A DNA stretch of 64,000 nt from Reichenbachiella versicolor (GTDB lineage Bacteria; Bacteroidota; Bacteroidia; Cytophagales; Cyclobacteriaceae): contig NZ_QFZQ01000001.1 in the NCBI RefSeq assembly GCF_003171675.1, positions 62,001 through 126,000 of the forward strand, read 5' to 3'. The notes under the pieces were generated by a model. It ran no database searches and was not told where the DNA came from. It was given only the letters and a program-made list of their open reading frames with translations. The translations under genes and the position numbers were made by a program. Positions 27,230 to 34,257 of the stretch are shown one piece after another (position 1 is the first letter of the stretch; the number at the start of each line of letters is the position of its first letter).

Positions 27230-27520
27230 ATGGAAGAAATAATTCCAATCTCTCAAGGAGGAATCGAAGAAGTGATGCCCTTAAATTTCAGTGTTCAGTA
27301 CAAAGAAATGTATCAGCCAAACGATCAATATCGACTGCTGTTGATTGTTAGAAATCAAGATATGAAAGTATTGAGGGAGCAGATAGTTGGCTATGACCAA
27401 TATACGACAGTCGTCCCAAAAGGGCTTAATGGTGGTTACAATTTGTATTTACAACGATGGGACGATCAGGATCAAAGCTGGGAAAATACAGAAGGACAAA
27501 TTACCCGTAACAGGATTTGA
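27230..27520 (+). CDS. Small beta-rich protein, first gene of the 27-33 kb cluster, 96 aa
   Basis: Starts MEEIIPISQGGIEEVMPLNF and has no signal peptide or membrane segment. The sequence alternates as beta strands (PLNFSVQYKEMYQPNDQYRL, YTTVVPKGLNGGYNLYLQRW) and could form a small immunoglobulin-like or jelly-roll fold. No family was recognised. The next gene begins 92 bp downstream in the same direction. The overlapping frames at 27145-27351 and 27387-27581 have basic, low-complexity translations and are not considered genes. Function unknown; its association with a GH18 protein is the main clue. Confidence 0.6.
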   Translation: MEEIIPISQGGIEEVMPLNFSVQYKEMYQPNDQYRLLLIVRNQDMKVLREQIVGYDQYTTVVPKGLNGGYNLYLQRWDDQDQSWENTEGQITRNRI

Positions 27521-27612
27521 TTTAAGAACGAGTAAAGTACTCAGGGATAACAATGTCTTTGGTTACAACCGTTATAAATAAAAAGTATTGTCAACAATAA
27601 AATAAAAAGAAA

Positions 27613-27942
27613 ATGAATCTAAGAATAATCAACAATTCTACAACAGTATTTGTACAATGCACAGGAACAGAAAGTGCTACTCCCATCAACGGTTTGAATA
27701 TTCCTGCCAACGTTCCTAATGCTGCGAATGTTGCTGAGGTAGAGTTAGTTCCGGATGAACTGGATAATATTAATGGGACTATAGGTCTACAACAACCAGA
27801 GCAATCTGTTCAATTAGAAACATCCTTAGAAGGAGATACAGTAATTGTCAGGAGAGAAGGAGCAAACAATGTACTGGTTCCTAGAAATGGAAATATCCAA
27901 ATTAATTGGAGTAGTGGAATTACAAATATTACGGCCTATTGA
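27613..27942 (+). CDS. Small beta-rich protein, 109 aa
   Basis: Begins MNLRIINNSTTVFVQCTGTE without a signal peptide. The body is a series of short strands with many Asn, Val and Glu (NAANVAEVELVPDELDNING, SVQLETSLEGDTVIVRREGA) and it ends ITAY. It resembles a small beta-sandwich structural or binding protein, but no family is recognised. It lies 42 bp upstream of the GH18 gene and is very likely co-transcribed with it, because the three genes share direction, short gaps and a terminator after the last. Confidence 0.6.
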   Translation: MNLRIINNSTTVFVQCTGTESATPINGLNIPANVPNAANVAEVELVPDELDNINGTIGLQQPEQSVQLETSLEGDTVIVRREGANNVLVPRNGNIQINWSSGITNITAY

Positions 27943-27984
27943 GAGCATAATAATTACTCACATAACTTAAACTATAAATACACA

Positions 27985-28878
27985 ATGAAAAATGCATTAA
28001 TGGTAGGATACCTTCAGAGTTGGGGGAGCTCAAATATCACATTTACAGAAGCTGTGAAGAGAGGCTATACTACACCGGTAATGGCCTTTGGCGAAATTAA
28101 CAGAAGCGAAGTAGGGATTTATGGTGGTGCTTTTGCTCCGTCTCCCACACCTGAGGAATTGAAGAAGGATATACAAGGAGCAAAAGAAAATGGAGCAGAA
28201 CAAGTACTGTTTTCAGTAGGAGGAGGAAACAATACTTATTGTCCTAAGAACGCAGATGTGGTGACTTTAGCCCAAAATATAGTTGCTTATTTAAGTGAAT
28301 ATGGTTTTACAGGAATTGATTTTGATTTGGAGTTGAGTTGTGACAAAAACGATCAGGTATACCTAGACCAACTGTGTGCAGAAATCAAAAAGCTAGACGA
28401 GTCATTGATAATCACAGCAGCTCCTCAGCTAAATCAGGCAGATCATGGCAGCAATTTATTTTTGGTCTCCCAGGGAAACGACAACATCTTTGAAATAGCT
28501 GTGGCCAATAATAGATTTGACTATCTTTTTGTACAAGCCTACAACAACGGATGGCCAGAAGTCAACGGATGCAAGGAAACGGATGTTTGTTTTATCTCAG
28601 CAGCATTCAATAACTTGAAGAACACCATTCCTTCTGCTACTAAAATAGTGATAGGAGAACCAGCCAATAATAAGGCAGCAGGAACAAGTATTTTCCCAAA
28701 ATCAGACGTTCCTTCAGACATTTATGAGCGCATAGCAAAGCAGTACAGTTCTATACATGCAGATGAGCAATTTGGAGGGGCAATGTGTTGGAGCGTCAAT
28801 CTCGACGAATCCAACGACTATTCTTTTGTGAATGCAGTAGGTCCCGTGATTGATTCTTCTGTACCCTCATTAGTATAA
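27985..28878 (+). CDS. GH18-family glycosidase without signal peptide, 297 aa
   Basis: A TIM-barrel related to chitinases. The first strand is ALMVGYLQSWG, strand 3 is QVLFSVGGGNN (the SxGG motif), and strand 4 carries FTGIDFDLE with D112, D114 and catalytic E116. The usual first Asp of the DGxDxDxE motif is Thr109. Later strands include IITAAPQLNQ, FDYLFVQAYNN (the QxYN motif) and GAMCWSVNLD. All residues for retaining hydrolysis by substrate-assisted catalysis are thus present. It starts MKNALMVG, immediately at the first barrel strand, so it lacks Sec signal, type IX sorting tail and chitin-binding modules. It would remain cytosolic or leave by a non-Sec route. A terminator directly follows. 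Confidence 0.87.
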   Translation: MKNALMVGYLQSWGSSNITFTEAVKRGYTTPVMAFGEINRSEVGIYGGAFAPSPTPEELKKDIQGAKENGAEQVLFSVGGGNNTYCPKNADVVTLAQNIVAYLSEYGFTGIDFDLELSCDKNDQVYLDQLCAEIKKLDESLIITAAPQLNQADHGSNLFLVSQGNDNIFEIAVANNRFDYLFVQAYNNGWPEVNGCKETDVCFISAAFNNLKNTIPSATKIVIGEPANNKAAGTSIFPKSDVPSDIYERIAKQYSSIHADEQFGGAMCWSVNLDESNDYSFVNAVGPVIDSSVPSLV

Positions 28879-28884
28879 AGATTA

Positions 28885-28923
28885 AAAAATGGAGAAACTG
28901 TTACCTACAGTATCTCCATTTTT
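28885..28923 (+). terminator. Intrinsic terminator after the GH18 gene
   Basis: AAAAATGGAGA (28885-28895) pairs perfectly with TCTCCATTTTT (28913-28923); an inner ACTGT/ACAGT stem leaves a 5-nt loop. Strong and symmetric, 6 bp after the GH18 stop. Confidence 0.85.
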
Positions 28924-29391
28924 CACCTCTGTGTCCGCTATGCTTTGCCTAACTACGCATGACGATTGGATGGAATGTAACAGCTTTGTCAATCAGCATA
29001 GGTCAAACAATTTTTGTATTGTCATAGATCGTTTCATTGGCACCAAGGAATTCTACTTTTTCATTCATACCATATCCAGTCACTGGTGAATAAAGTCAGT
29101 ATTTCCAGAGCGAGCAAAGCACTCTTTCAAAACAGACTGTAAGTAGTGCGACCCGAGAACCTAAGATAAGTCTTGACTTGCCCGACATATACATGCCAAA
29201 CGTAACAGGGATTCAATATTCTAAAATGCAGTAAAGTACGTATTTATGGTGTTAATAACAGTTGTAGGCAAAGTCGAGTCCAAAGTGGAATAGCACCACT
29301 ATAAAAAGCTATCTGACTTGCACAGAAGAAAGCAAGGGCGATAACCGAAAAGCCATACGAGTAGGATAATAATAAACTTAAATTAACAATT
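28924..29391. other. Gene-free stretch between the two halves of the cluster
   Basis: 468 bp with no credible gene. Short open frames on both strands (for example 29244-29444 on the minus strand) have no protein-like features and overlap the next gene. The promoter for the DUF2589 genes should lie here; no TAnnTTTG element was recognised. Confidence 0.5.
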
Positions 29392-30429
29392 ATGGCGATA
29401 GATACAGCACCGTCAACAGTGGCAACTAGTGCCTTGCAAGCCATCCCGTTTTCCAGTTTAATAGGAGGACCATTGGATGCTGCGATTAGTGCACAGGCTC
29501 AGGCTGCCAAAACAAGTTGGGAGTTTATCCAAAATGTAGGACTCACGACCAATCCTGAGACTCAAATGGAAGAGGCAATTAATGTCACCTTCTACTACAA
29601 CAAGGATGGGAAAATGACTAAACTATTAGTTCCGTTATTGACCATCGTACCGATTCCGTACATAGCAGTAGATGAAGTGGATATTAAGTTCAAAGCCAAT
29701 ATTTCAGCAGCTTCGTCTAGCGTGAGCTCTACATCAGAAGAAACTAATGTAGGAGGATCGGCTAATGTTAAAACGAAGGTTGGTTGGGGACCATTTAGTC
29801 TTTCAGCTAATATTAATGCCAATTACTCTAGTAAAAAAGACTCTAAGGCATCTGAAGAGTCCAAATACTCTGTAGAGTATACTATGGATGTCAATGTCCA
29901 TGCGAGTCAGTCTGATATGCCAGCAGGTATGTCCAGTGTTCTCAATATTCTACAGCAGAGTATCACTGAAGGGAATAGAGAAGGTTCATTCATTTTGTCT
30001 TCTACTTTAATTAATGAGGAAACACTTAAAGGTACTAACGATTTCAACTTTCCAATCAATGCGACTATTAAGGACAGCAATGGACTACTGGTAGTAGGTA
30101 AGAAGGTAGAATTTACAATTCCTGAAGAAGATGGAGAAGATGGAAAAGATAGTAAAGTAACTTTCAAAAACATTGACTCAGCAACAACCGATAAATCCGG
30201 TATTGCAAAATTCACCATAAAAGGGGAAATCACTGGTGATGCTGGAGATCAAGTAGCTGAGTCTATCCCTTTCACTCTTAAAGTGACAGATACAGACCTG
30301 AACTATGAAGGGACACTGCAAGTAATTGGTACCGTAGCTGGAAATGATTCGAATGGTGATGAAGATGATCCAAATGCTACGAATGATCCAAAAAATGGTA
30401 ATCAAGAAGAACCACCTACCGGTGAATAG
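29392..30429 (+). CDS. DUF2589 protein with C-terminal Ig-like domain, 345 aa
   Basis: The N-terminal region (about 15-200) matches DUF2589: LQAIPFSSLIGGPLDAAISA, then TKLLVPLLTIVPIPYIAVDE, and the later VHASQSDMPAGMSSVLNILQ. There is no signal peptide. From about 215 to 315 lies an Ig-like beta-sandwich (FPINATIKDSNGLLVVGKKV, then TTDKSGIAKFTIKGEITGD) of the type seen in invasin-like repeats, and an acidic, low-complexity tail ends the protein. The function of DUF2589 is not known. It opens the second block of the cluster, followed 211 bp later by another member. Together with the gene at 31406 it is the paralogous core of the candidate system. Confidence 0.82.
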   Translation: MAIDTAPSTVATSALQAIPFSSLIGGPLDAAISAQAQAAKTSWEFIQNVGLTTNPETQMEEAINVTFYYNKDGKMTKLLVPLLTIVPIPYIAVDEVDIKFKANISAASSSVSSTSEETNVGGSANVKTKVGWGPFSLSANINANYSSKKDSKASEESKYSVEYTMDVNVHASQSDMPAGMSSVLNILQQSITEGNREGSFILSSTLINEETLKGTNDFNFPINATIKDSNGLLVVGKKVEFTIPEEDGEDGKDSKVTFKNIDSATTDKSGIAKFTIKGEITGDAGDQVAESIPFTLKVTDTDLNYEGTLQVIGTVAGNDSNGDEDDPNATNDPKNGNQEEPPTGE

Positions 30430-30541
30430 CTTTAGGATCCCAAATAAGGCTCATAGTCTATAGAGTATAATTCTAAGACTATCAGGTCTGGTTCAAATAA
30501 AGTTTTGAAGATACCTCGAGGAGTATTCAATGGTGATAAAA

Positions 30542-30572
30542 ACAGAGTGGTAATTGGCCATTATCACTCTGT
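30542..30572 (+). promoter_or_regulatory. Long perfect hairpin between two DUF2589-cluster genes
   Basis: ACAGAGTGGTAAT (30542-30554) pairs with ATTATCACTCTGT (30560-30572) over 13 bp with one G-T pair and a 5-nt loop. No T-tract follows, so it is more likely an RNA-stabilising or processing element than a terminator. Confidence 0.5.
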
Positions 30573-30640
30573 CAATAAATCCATTACTTACTCTCAGCCT
30601 GACTGAGTTTGATAAATCTTAATTTAAAATCAACTAAAAA

Positions 30641-31396
30641 ATGACACTAGAAACCGTTTTTACCAATCTCCTAGAAGGATTGTCACTGTCTCAATATGAA
30701 TCATACAAGTTTTCACAAGACAACAGTAGTAGTATTTCTGAGAATTTATTTCCCATACCAGTAGCAGAGGTTAAAGAAGTTACTCTCAATATCAACTATG
30801 CCTATGAAGATGGATATGATGTGGAAAAAGATATAAAGAAGATTGATATTCAAAAGATATACAACAATATTGAAAGTAGTACGGCTAGTATAGCGGATGG
30901 TCTTCAACGTAAAATAGCCGAGCAAATAGATCAAAAGAGTCAAGATATACATGATCAGGTTAAATGGACTGAAGTAAAAAAGTTACTGGATGAAGGTATA
31001 CTGACAGACCTGATTATGAATAAGTTTAAAAGCTTGTTTGTCAATAAAATAACAGATCTACCGTCAAAAAAAGTGGGGATTATCCCCGAAAAAATAATCT
31101 CAATTGACCAAGAGTTTTTAGAAGCTTTTACCAGTGTTTTGGAGCGTCAAGACGAAGTCGCGTTATACCTTCCACTCATTACTTCTTCATCCTCACTGTA
31201 CACTCTGCTCGACCAGCAGATGAAAAGTGCTAACATGTACAAGCAGTTGAATATAAAGGCCGATGACATCATTTACACAGGTATGAATATCACTGTGGAC
31301 AAGGACAAGTTAAAAGACCTTCCTCCTCAATCTATTCAGAATGTGACCATGAAACTCAATATGAATAACGTGATTAAAAGAACAGTTTCAGAATAA
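30641..31396 (+). CDS. Cluster protein with a diverged DUF2589-like motif, 251 aa
   Basis: Soluble, without signal peptide. The early segment ENLFPIPVAEVKEVTLNINY resembles the PIPYIAVDEV and QLPLLQIKKA segments of the two DUF2589 proteins beside it. A helical middle follows (about 70-140; IESSTASIADGLQRKIAEQI), and then strands and a conserved-looking end (MNITVDKDKLKDLPPQSIQN, MKLNMNNVIKRTVSE). No family was recognised with confidence. It starts 211 bp after the first DUF2589 gene and ends 9 bp before the second, so it is surely in one transcription unit with the latter. A shared fold with DUF2589 is an inference. Confidence 0.65.
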   Translation: MTLETVFTNLLEGLSLSQYESYKFSQDNSSSISENLFPIPVAEVKEVTLNINYAYEDGYDVEKDIKKIDIQKIYNNIESSTASIADGLQRKIAEQIDQKSQDIHDQVKWTEVKKLLDEGILTDLIMNKFKSLFVNKITDLPSKKVGIIPEKIISIDQEFLEAFTSVLERQDEVALYLPLITSSSSLYTLLDQQMKSANMYKQLNIKADDIIYTGMNITVDKDKLKDLPPQSIQNVTMKLNMNNVIKRTVSE

Positions 31397-31405
31397 TCAA
31401 GTATT

Positions 31406-32455
31406 ATGAACACTAGCATATATGATGATGCAGCGACAGGGTTAGAAAAAATTTTTTCTGCCCCTCTCAATGCAGTTATTGATGCCGATATACGTTTGGC
31501 AAACAGTATTGCAAACTTCATTGAGTCCTATGGATTTGAGAACTCGGATGAAGGTGATGTCGAAAAAGGCAATATAGAAACCAAAGAGGAGGATGATGCC
31601 AAAGGTGGTAAAAAACTAGGGCCTCTTAGGATGATTTCTTTTACCTACAATCAAGATGGAAAGAAGGTAACCATCAAAATTCCAGCCTTGTCGCTGATTC
31701 AACTGCCCCTGCTACAAATAAAAAAAGCGGACTTTGACATGGAAGTTCAGCTATTCACGATGGCAGTTGATAATCAGTCTAAGCAAAATAATAATACCGA
31801 AATAGATGAGAAAGTACCTTCTCTTGAAGAAATCGCAAAAAGCAAACAAAGAAAATCAAAACCTCCTAAGGTCCTTTTAAGAGGCGTAATGACTGCTAGC
31901 TCATCAGCAGGTAATGAAGATAAGTTGAAAGAATCCATGAAAGCTAATATGAAAGTCAAGCTGGAAATGGGTGCTTCAGATATGCCAGGAGGCTTGATCA
32001 ATATGCTAGCCGTACTCAATGATGTCACAGAAGTACAAGACCAGGTCGGTTGGAAGATTACTAATTCGCCCGAACAACCTGAGGTAGTATTGTCAGACCT
32101 CACTGCTGATAGAGAAAAAGATGGGAATACACTCTACCACTTCAGCGTGAAAATAACGGCTTCCTTGAAAGATAGTAGCAAGACCGAGATACCAAATCAG
32201 CTTATAGTTTTAGTACTTAATAATCAAGATATTGATGGAATCACTTTTAATTATCTTCCTGACAAACCATATTATCAGCAATATACTAATGCGTGGGGGG
32301 AGACAACCTTTACCGTATCAGGAGTCATATCATCTCAGCAGTTCAATACTAAAGAAGTACGATTCAAAACCTATCTGGAAAAAAATAATAAAGTAGCCTC
32401 CGAAGGAACCATCAAGTTCATAGGGGAACTCACAAAATCATCTAAAATCAATTAA
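31406..32455 (+). CDS. Second DUF2589 protein with C-terminal Ig-like domain, 349 aa
   Basis: Paralogue of the protein at 29392. It shares the opening (ATGLEKIFSAPLNAVIDADI), the strand pair LRMISFTYNQDGKKVTIKIP with ALSLIQLPLLQIKKADFDME, and the later GASDMPGGLINMLAVLNDVT, all typical of DUF2589. A charged Lys/Glu-rich insert (about 45-70) is particular to this copy. The C-terminal part (about 225-340) is Ig-like (FSVKITASLKDSSKTEIPNQ, TNAWGETTFTVSG). No signal peptide is present. It is placed 9 bp after the preceding gene and 12 bp before the zinc-ribbon gene, a tight operon. The function is unknown. Confidence 0.8.
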   Translation: MNTSIYDDAATGLEKIFSAPLNAVIDADIRLANSIANFIESYGFENSDEGDVEKGNIETKEEDDAKGGKKLGPLRMISFTYNQDGKKVTIKIPALSLIQLPLLQIKKADFDMEVQLFTMAVDNQSKQNNNTEIDEKVPSLEEIAKSKQRKSKPPKVLLRGVMTASSSAGNEDKLKESMKANMKVKLEMGASDMPGGLINMLAVLNDVTEVQDQVGWKITNSPEQPEVVLSDLTADREKDGNTLYHFSVKITASLKDSSKTEIPNQLIVLVLNNQDIDGITFNYLPDKPYYQQYTNAWGETTFTVSGVISSQQFNTKEVRFKTYLEKNNKVASEGTIKFIGELTKSSKIN

Positions 32456-32467
32456 ATCAATAGTAAA

Positions 32468-32674
32468 ATGTCAAATAACACAGGATTAGAATGCCCAAAA
32501 TGTAGTTTCAAAATCAAATTCACGATGGAAACGTTACTCGCACAGCAGACAGTCATCTGTCCAAATTGTCAACTGAAATTAGATATGAATGTACCCTCTG
32601 AGATGAAAGGTCATCTTCAGGAGATAGTACTAGCCGAAAAAATGATTAAGGATGTACAGAAATTTTCAAAATAG
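32468..32674 (+). CDS. Zinc-ribbon microprotein, 68 aa
   Basis: Two CxxC pairs form a zinc ribbon: CPKC (near residue 9) in LECPKCSFKIKFTMETLL and CPNC (near residue 36) in TVICPNCQLKLDMN. A C-terminal helix follows (EIVLAEKMIKDVQKFSK). The pattern resembles the MJ0042/zinc-ribbon families of unknown binding partner. It starts 12 bp after the second DUF2589 gene and so belongs to the same operon. Such small ribbons can bind nucleic acid or act as structural subunits, and neither can be chosen here. Confidence 0.75.
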   Translation: MSNNTGLECPKCSFKIKFTMETLLAQQTVICPNCQLKLDMNVPSEMKGHLQEIVLAEKMIKDVQKFSK

Positions 32675-32892
32675 GGTATAAACATTTGCCATCAGATTTA
32701 GCATGAAGTAAAGCTTAGCCGAAGAAAGGCGGAAGATACGAATTATATATTCTATGCCTTCTCATTAGGTTGAGCGTACACGTCTATTTTGTTAAAACCT
32801 GTTAAAAATCAATAAAAACAGAATGCTTACCGTTGTTGGTGAAGTTGGATTTTATAGCTTGCGGCCTTGTTTAATTTTTAAATTATATTTTT

Positions 32893-33303
32893 ATGGCAAT
32901 TGATCTAAACCTATTGCAAACTGTAGAGGAGTGTGATAACGCACTCGACATCATCACTGCTGAAAAGACCCAAATAGAACGAAGACTGAGAAACCTAGGG
33001 GAATCTCTAGAGAGTCGTTCTGCGAGGACTATTGAAGTCACAGAGGGTATCTCAGATGTGAAAGCTATTATCGCCGGCTATACTGCGGCGATGGAAGTGA
33101 TCACTGAGGGTAAGGCAAAGAGAGAACTTGCTCTCAAAGTCCAAAGAGAAGAGGCTAAACTACAGGCTCTGGAAAATCGCCAGGCCAATTATAGTTCGGT
33201 ATCTCTGATCGAAGACTTAGTAGATCAAGAGCAGCTTGCAGTTCAAATCCCAGTTTTGGCAGACACGATTGTTCTCATAGAACAGCATAAAGCCGAGCTT
33301 TGA
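32893..33303 (+). CDS. Coiled-coil protein, 136 aa
   Basis: A soluble, almost entirely helical protein: heptad-like stretches at about 10-50 (DNALDIITAEKTQIERRLRN) and 65-100 (GKAKRELALKVQREEAKLQA), no signal peptide, no membrane segment. No family was recognised. It lies 218 bp after the zinc-ribbon gene in the same direction and is closed by a strong terminator, so it ends the cluster or forms its own unit. Its helical content and length resemble the C-terminal part of the protein at 33715. Confidence 0.65.
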   Translation: MAIDLNLLQTVEECDNALDIITAEKTQIERRLRNLGESLESRSARTIEVTEGISDVKAIIAGYTAAMEVITEGKAKRELALKVQREEAKLQALENRQANYSSVSLIEDLVDQEQLAVQIPVLADTIVLIEQHKAEL

Positions 33304-33330
33304 TTAACCTTTGAGCCATAGCTTTAGAGG

Positions 33331-33357
33331 AAAACCCGACTCGTTCGGGTTTTTTTA
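33331..33357 (+). terminator. Intrinsic terminator after the coiled-coil gene
   Basis: AAAACCCGA pairs with TCGGGTTTT around a 5-nt loop, then a run of T residues to 33357. Classical rho-independent terminator 28 bp after the stop. Confidence 0.9.
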
Positions 33358-33366
33358 GGTCGTTTT

Positions 33367-33541
33367 TGTACAAGATTTTTTCAAGTTGAAAATTTCTTGT
33401 ACAAAATTTCATTTTGAGGTGTACAAGAAGTGTTTGTACAAATTTTTTTCTTGTACATAAATTTCTTGTACACATTTCGATTTGACTTTGTACAAGAAAA
33501 GTTTGTACAAATAATTTTCTTGTACAGATTATTCTTGTACA
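33367..33541. repeat. Array of three TGTACA-bounded hairpins (ten TGTACA sites)
   Basis: TGTACA occurs at 33367, 33398, 33420, 33435, 33452, 33467, 33489, 33504, 33521 and 33536. The sites bound three inverted repeats: 33367-33403, 33420-33472 and 33489-33541. The latter two have 22-bp arms (TGTACAAGAA...TTTGTACAA type, about 19 of 22 paired) and 9-nt loops, and repeat with a 69-bp period. The gaps between the three units are both 16 nt and similar in sequence. Function unknown: binding array, cruciform or structured RNA. Confidence 0.85.
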
Positions 33542-33714
33542 AAAAGCTCTTCTGAAGGTTGATTAGTGGGATTCTTGATCACTCATGATGCTTGAGGAGT
33601 TATTTGATAGCAATGAGTATTGGTTATCTGTTAGGTCAATTAGTAGGAAGCATTTGTGGACGGAATAGACTATGGAGACAGTAATCCATTTTATAATAGT
33701 TACTTAACTCACCA

Positions 33715-34227
33715 ATGATTAAGAGAATCAAGCAATTTTTTCAAGTTAGTAGTATTGATTTAGCCAATTTTTCAAATACTTCTGTCAACACAATAGACTC
33801 TATTTTGGCTAATCGCCGAAGCTATAATTTAGAGATAGCACTGGCGTTGACTAAGTTGGATAAGGCTTTGAATTTAGAAAGTCCAATAGCGGAATTGTCC
33901 TATATCAGTGATGAACTAGAGAATGAGCATACTCTAATAACAGAGGCAATTCCTACGAAAATGAAAAAGCTAGAGCGAAGTTTTTTGGTTCAAAACGAGA
34001 AACTTCAAGCCATGATCTCCAAAAGAGATACCATACTTCGAGGACTCGACGCTTGCCAAAGGCTATTGGCTGACCCTAATCTTAATGCCAAGGAAATCAA
34101 ATGGCTTAACAACCGAAAAGATCATTTGAAGTATCTATTGACAGAGTATTCTATTGTTCAGGTCAGATTGTTGGAAGCAAAGATTGCAGGATTGGAGAGC
34201 GAGATGAGTGTTTTGAATGAGATATAA
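33715..34227 (+). CDS. HTH/coiled-coil protein, possible XRE-type regulator, 170 aa
   Basis: The first 60 residues (MIKRIKQFFQVSSIDLANFS, then NTIDSILANRRSYNLEIALA) have the spacing of a Cro/CI-type helix-turn-helix, with NTSVNTIDSILAN as the likely recognition helix. The remaining 110 residues are helical (LERSFLVQNEKLQAMISKRD, LEAKIAGLESEMSVLNEI), indicating a coiled-coil dimerisation part. No named family was recognised. It begins 174 bp after the TGTACA hairpin array, so it may be the protein that binds that array; this is only positional inference. The next genes are on the opposite strand. Confidence 0.6.
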   Translation: MIKRIKQFFQVSSIDLANFSNTSVNTIDSILANRRSYNLEIALALTKLDKALNLESPIAELSYISDELENEHTLITEAIPTKMKKLERSFLVQNEKLQAMISKRDTILRGLDACQRLLADPNLNAKEIKWLNNRKDHLKYLLTEYSIVQVRLLEAKIAGLESEMSVLNEI

Positions 34228-34257
34228 TTATTTAGTTGAGGTATGAAGTGTTGATGC

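Larger units (their letters stand above)
33304..33714. other. Intergenic region with terminator and hairpin array
   Basis: 411 bp without a credible gene. It holds the terminator at 33331-33357 and the three-unit TGTACA hairpin array at 33367-33541. A 23-codon frame (33613-33684, MSIGYLLGQLVGSICGRNRL...) was noticed but is too short to support. Confidence 0.6.

Noticed and set aside
27145-27581. Two plus-strand frames overlapping the 96-residue gene
   Set aside because: Out-of-frame shadows with basic, low-complexity translations.
28889-29089. Plus-strand frame of 66 codons beginning inside the terminator
   Set aside because: Its first codons are the terminator stem after the GH18 gene; no protein-like pattern.
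29244-29444. Minus-strand frame of 66 hydrophobic codons
   Set aside because: Antisense overlap with the DUF2589 gene start and no support.
33275-33475. Minus-strand frame of 66 codons with repeated CTR units
   Set aside because: The repeats come from the TGTACA array and terminator read through; not a gene.
33613-33684. Plus-strand frame of 23 codons (MSIGYLLGQLVGSICGRN...)
   Set aside because: Hydrophobic small peptide is possible, but nothing except the frame itself supports it.
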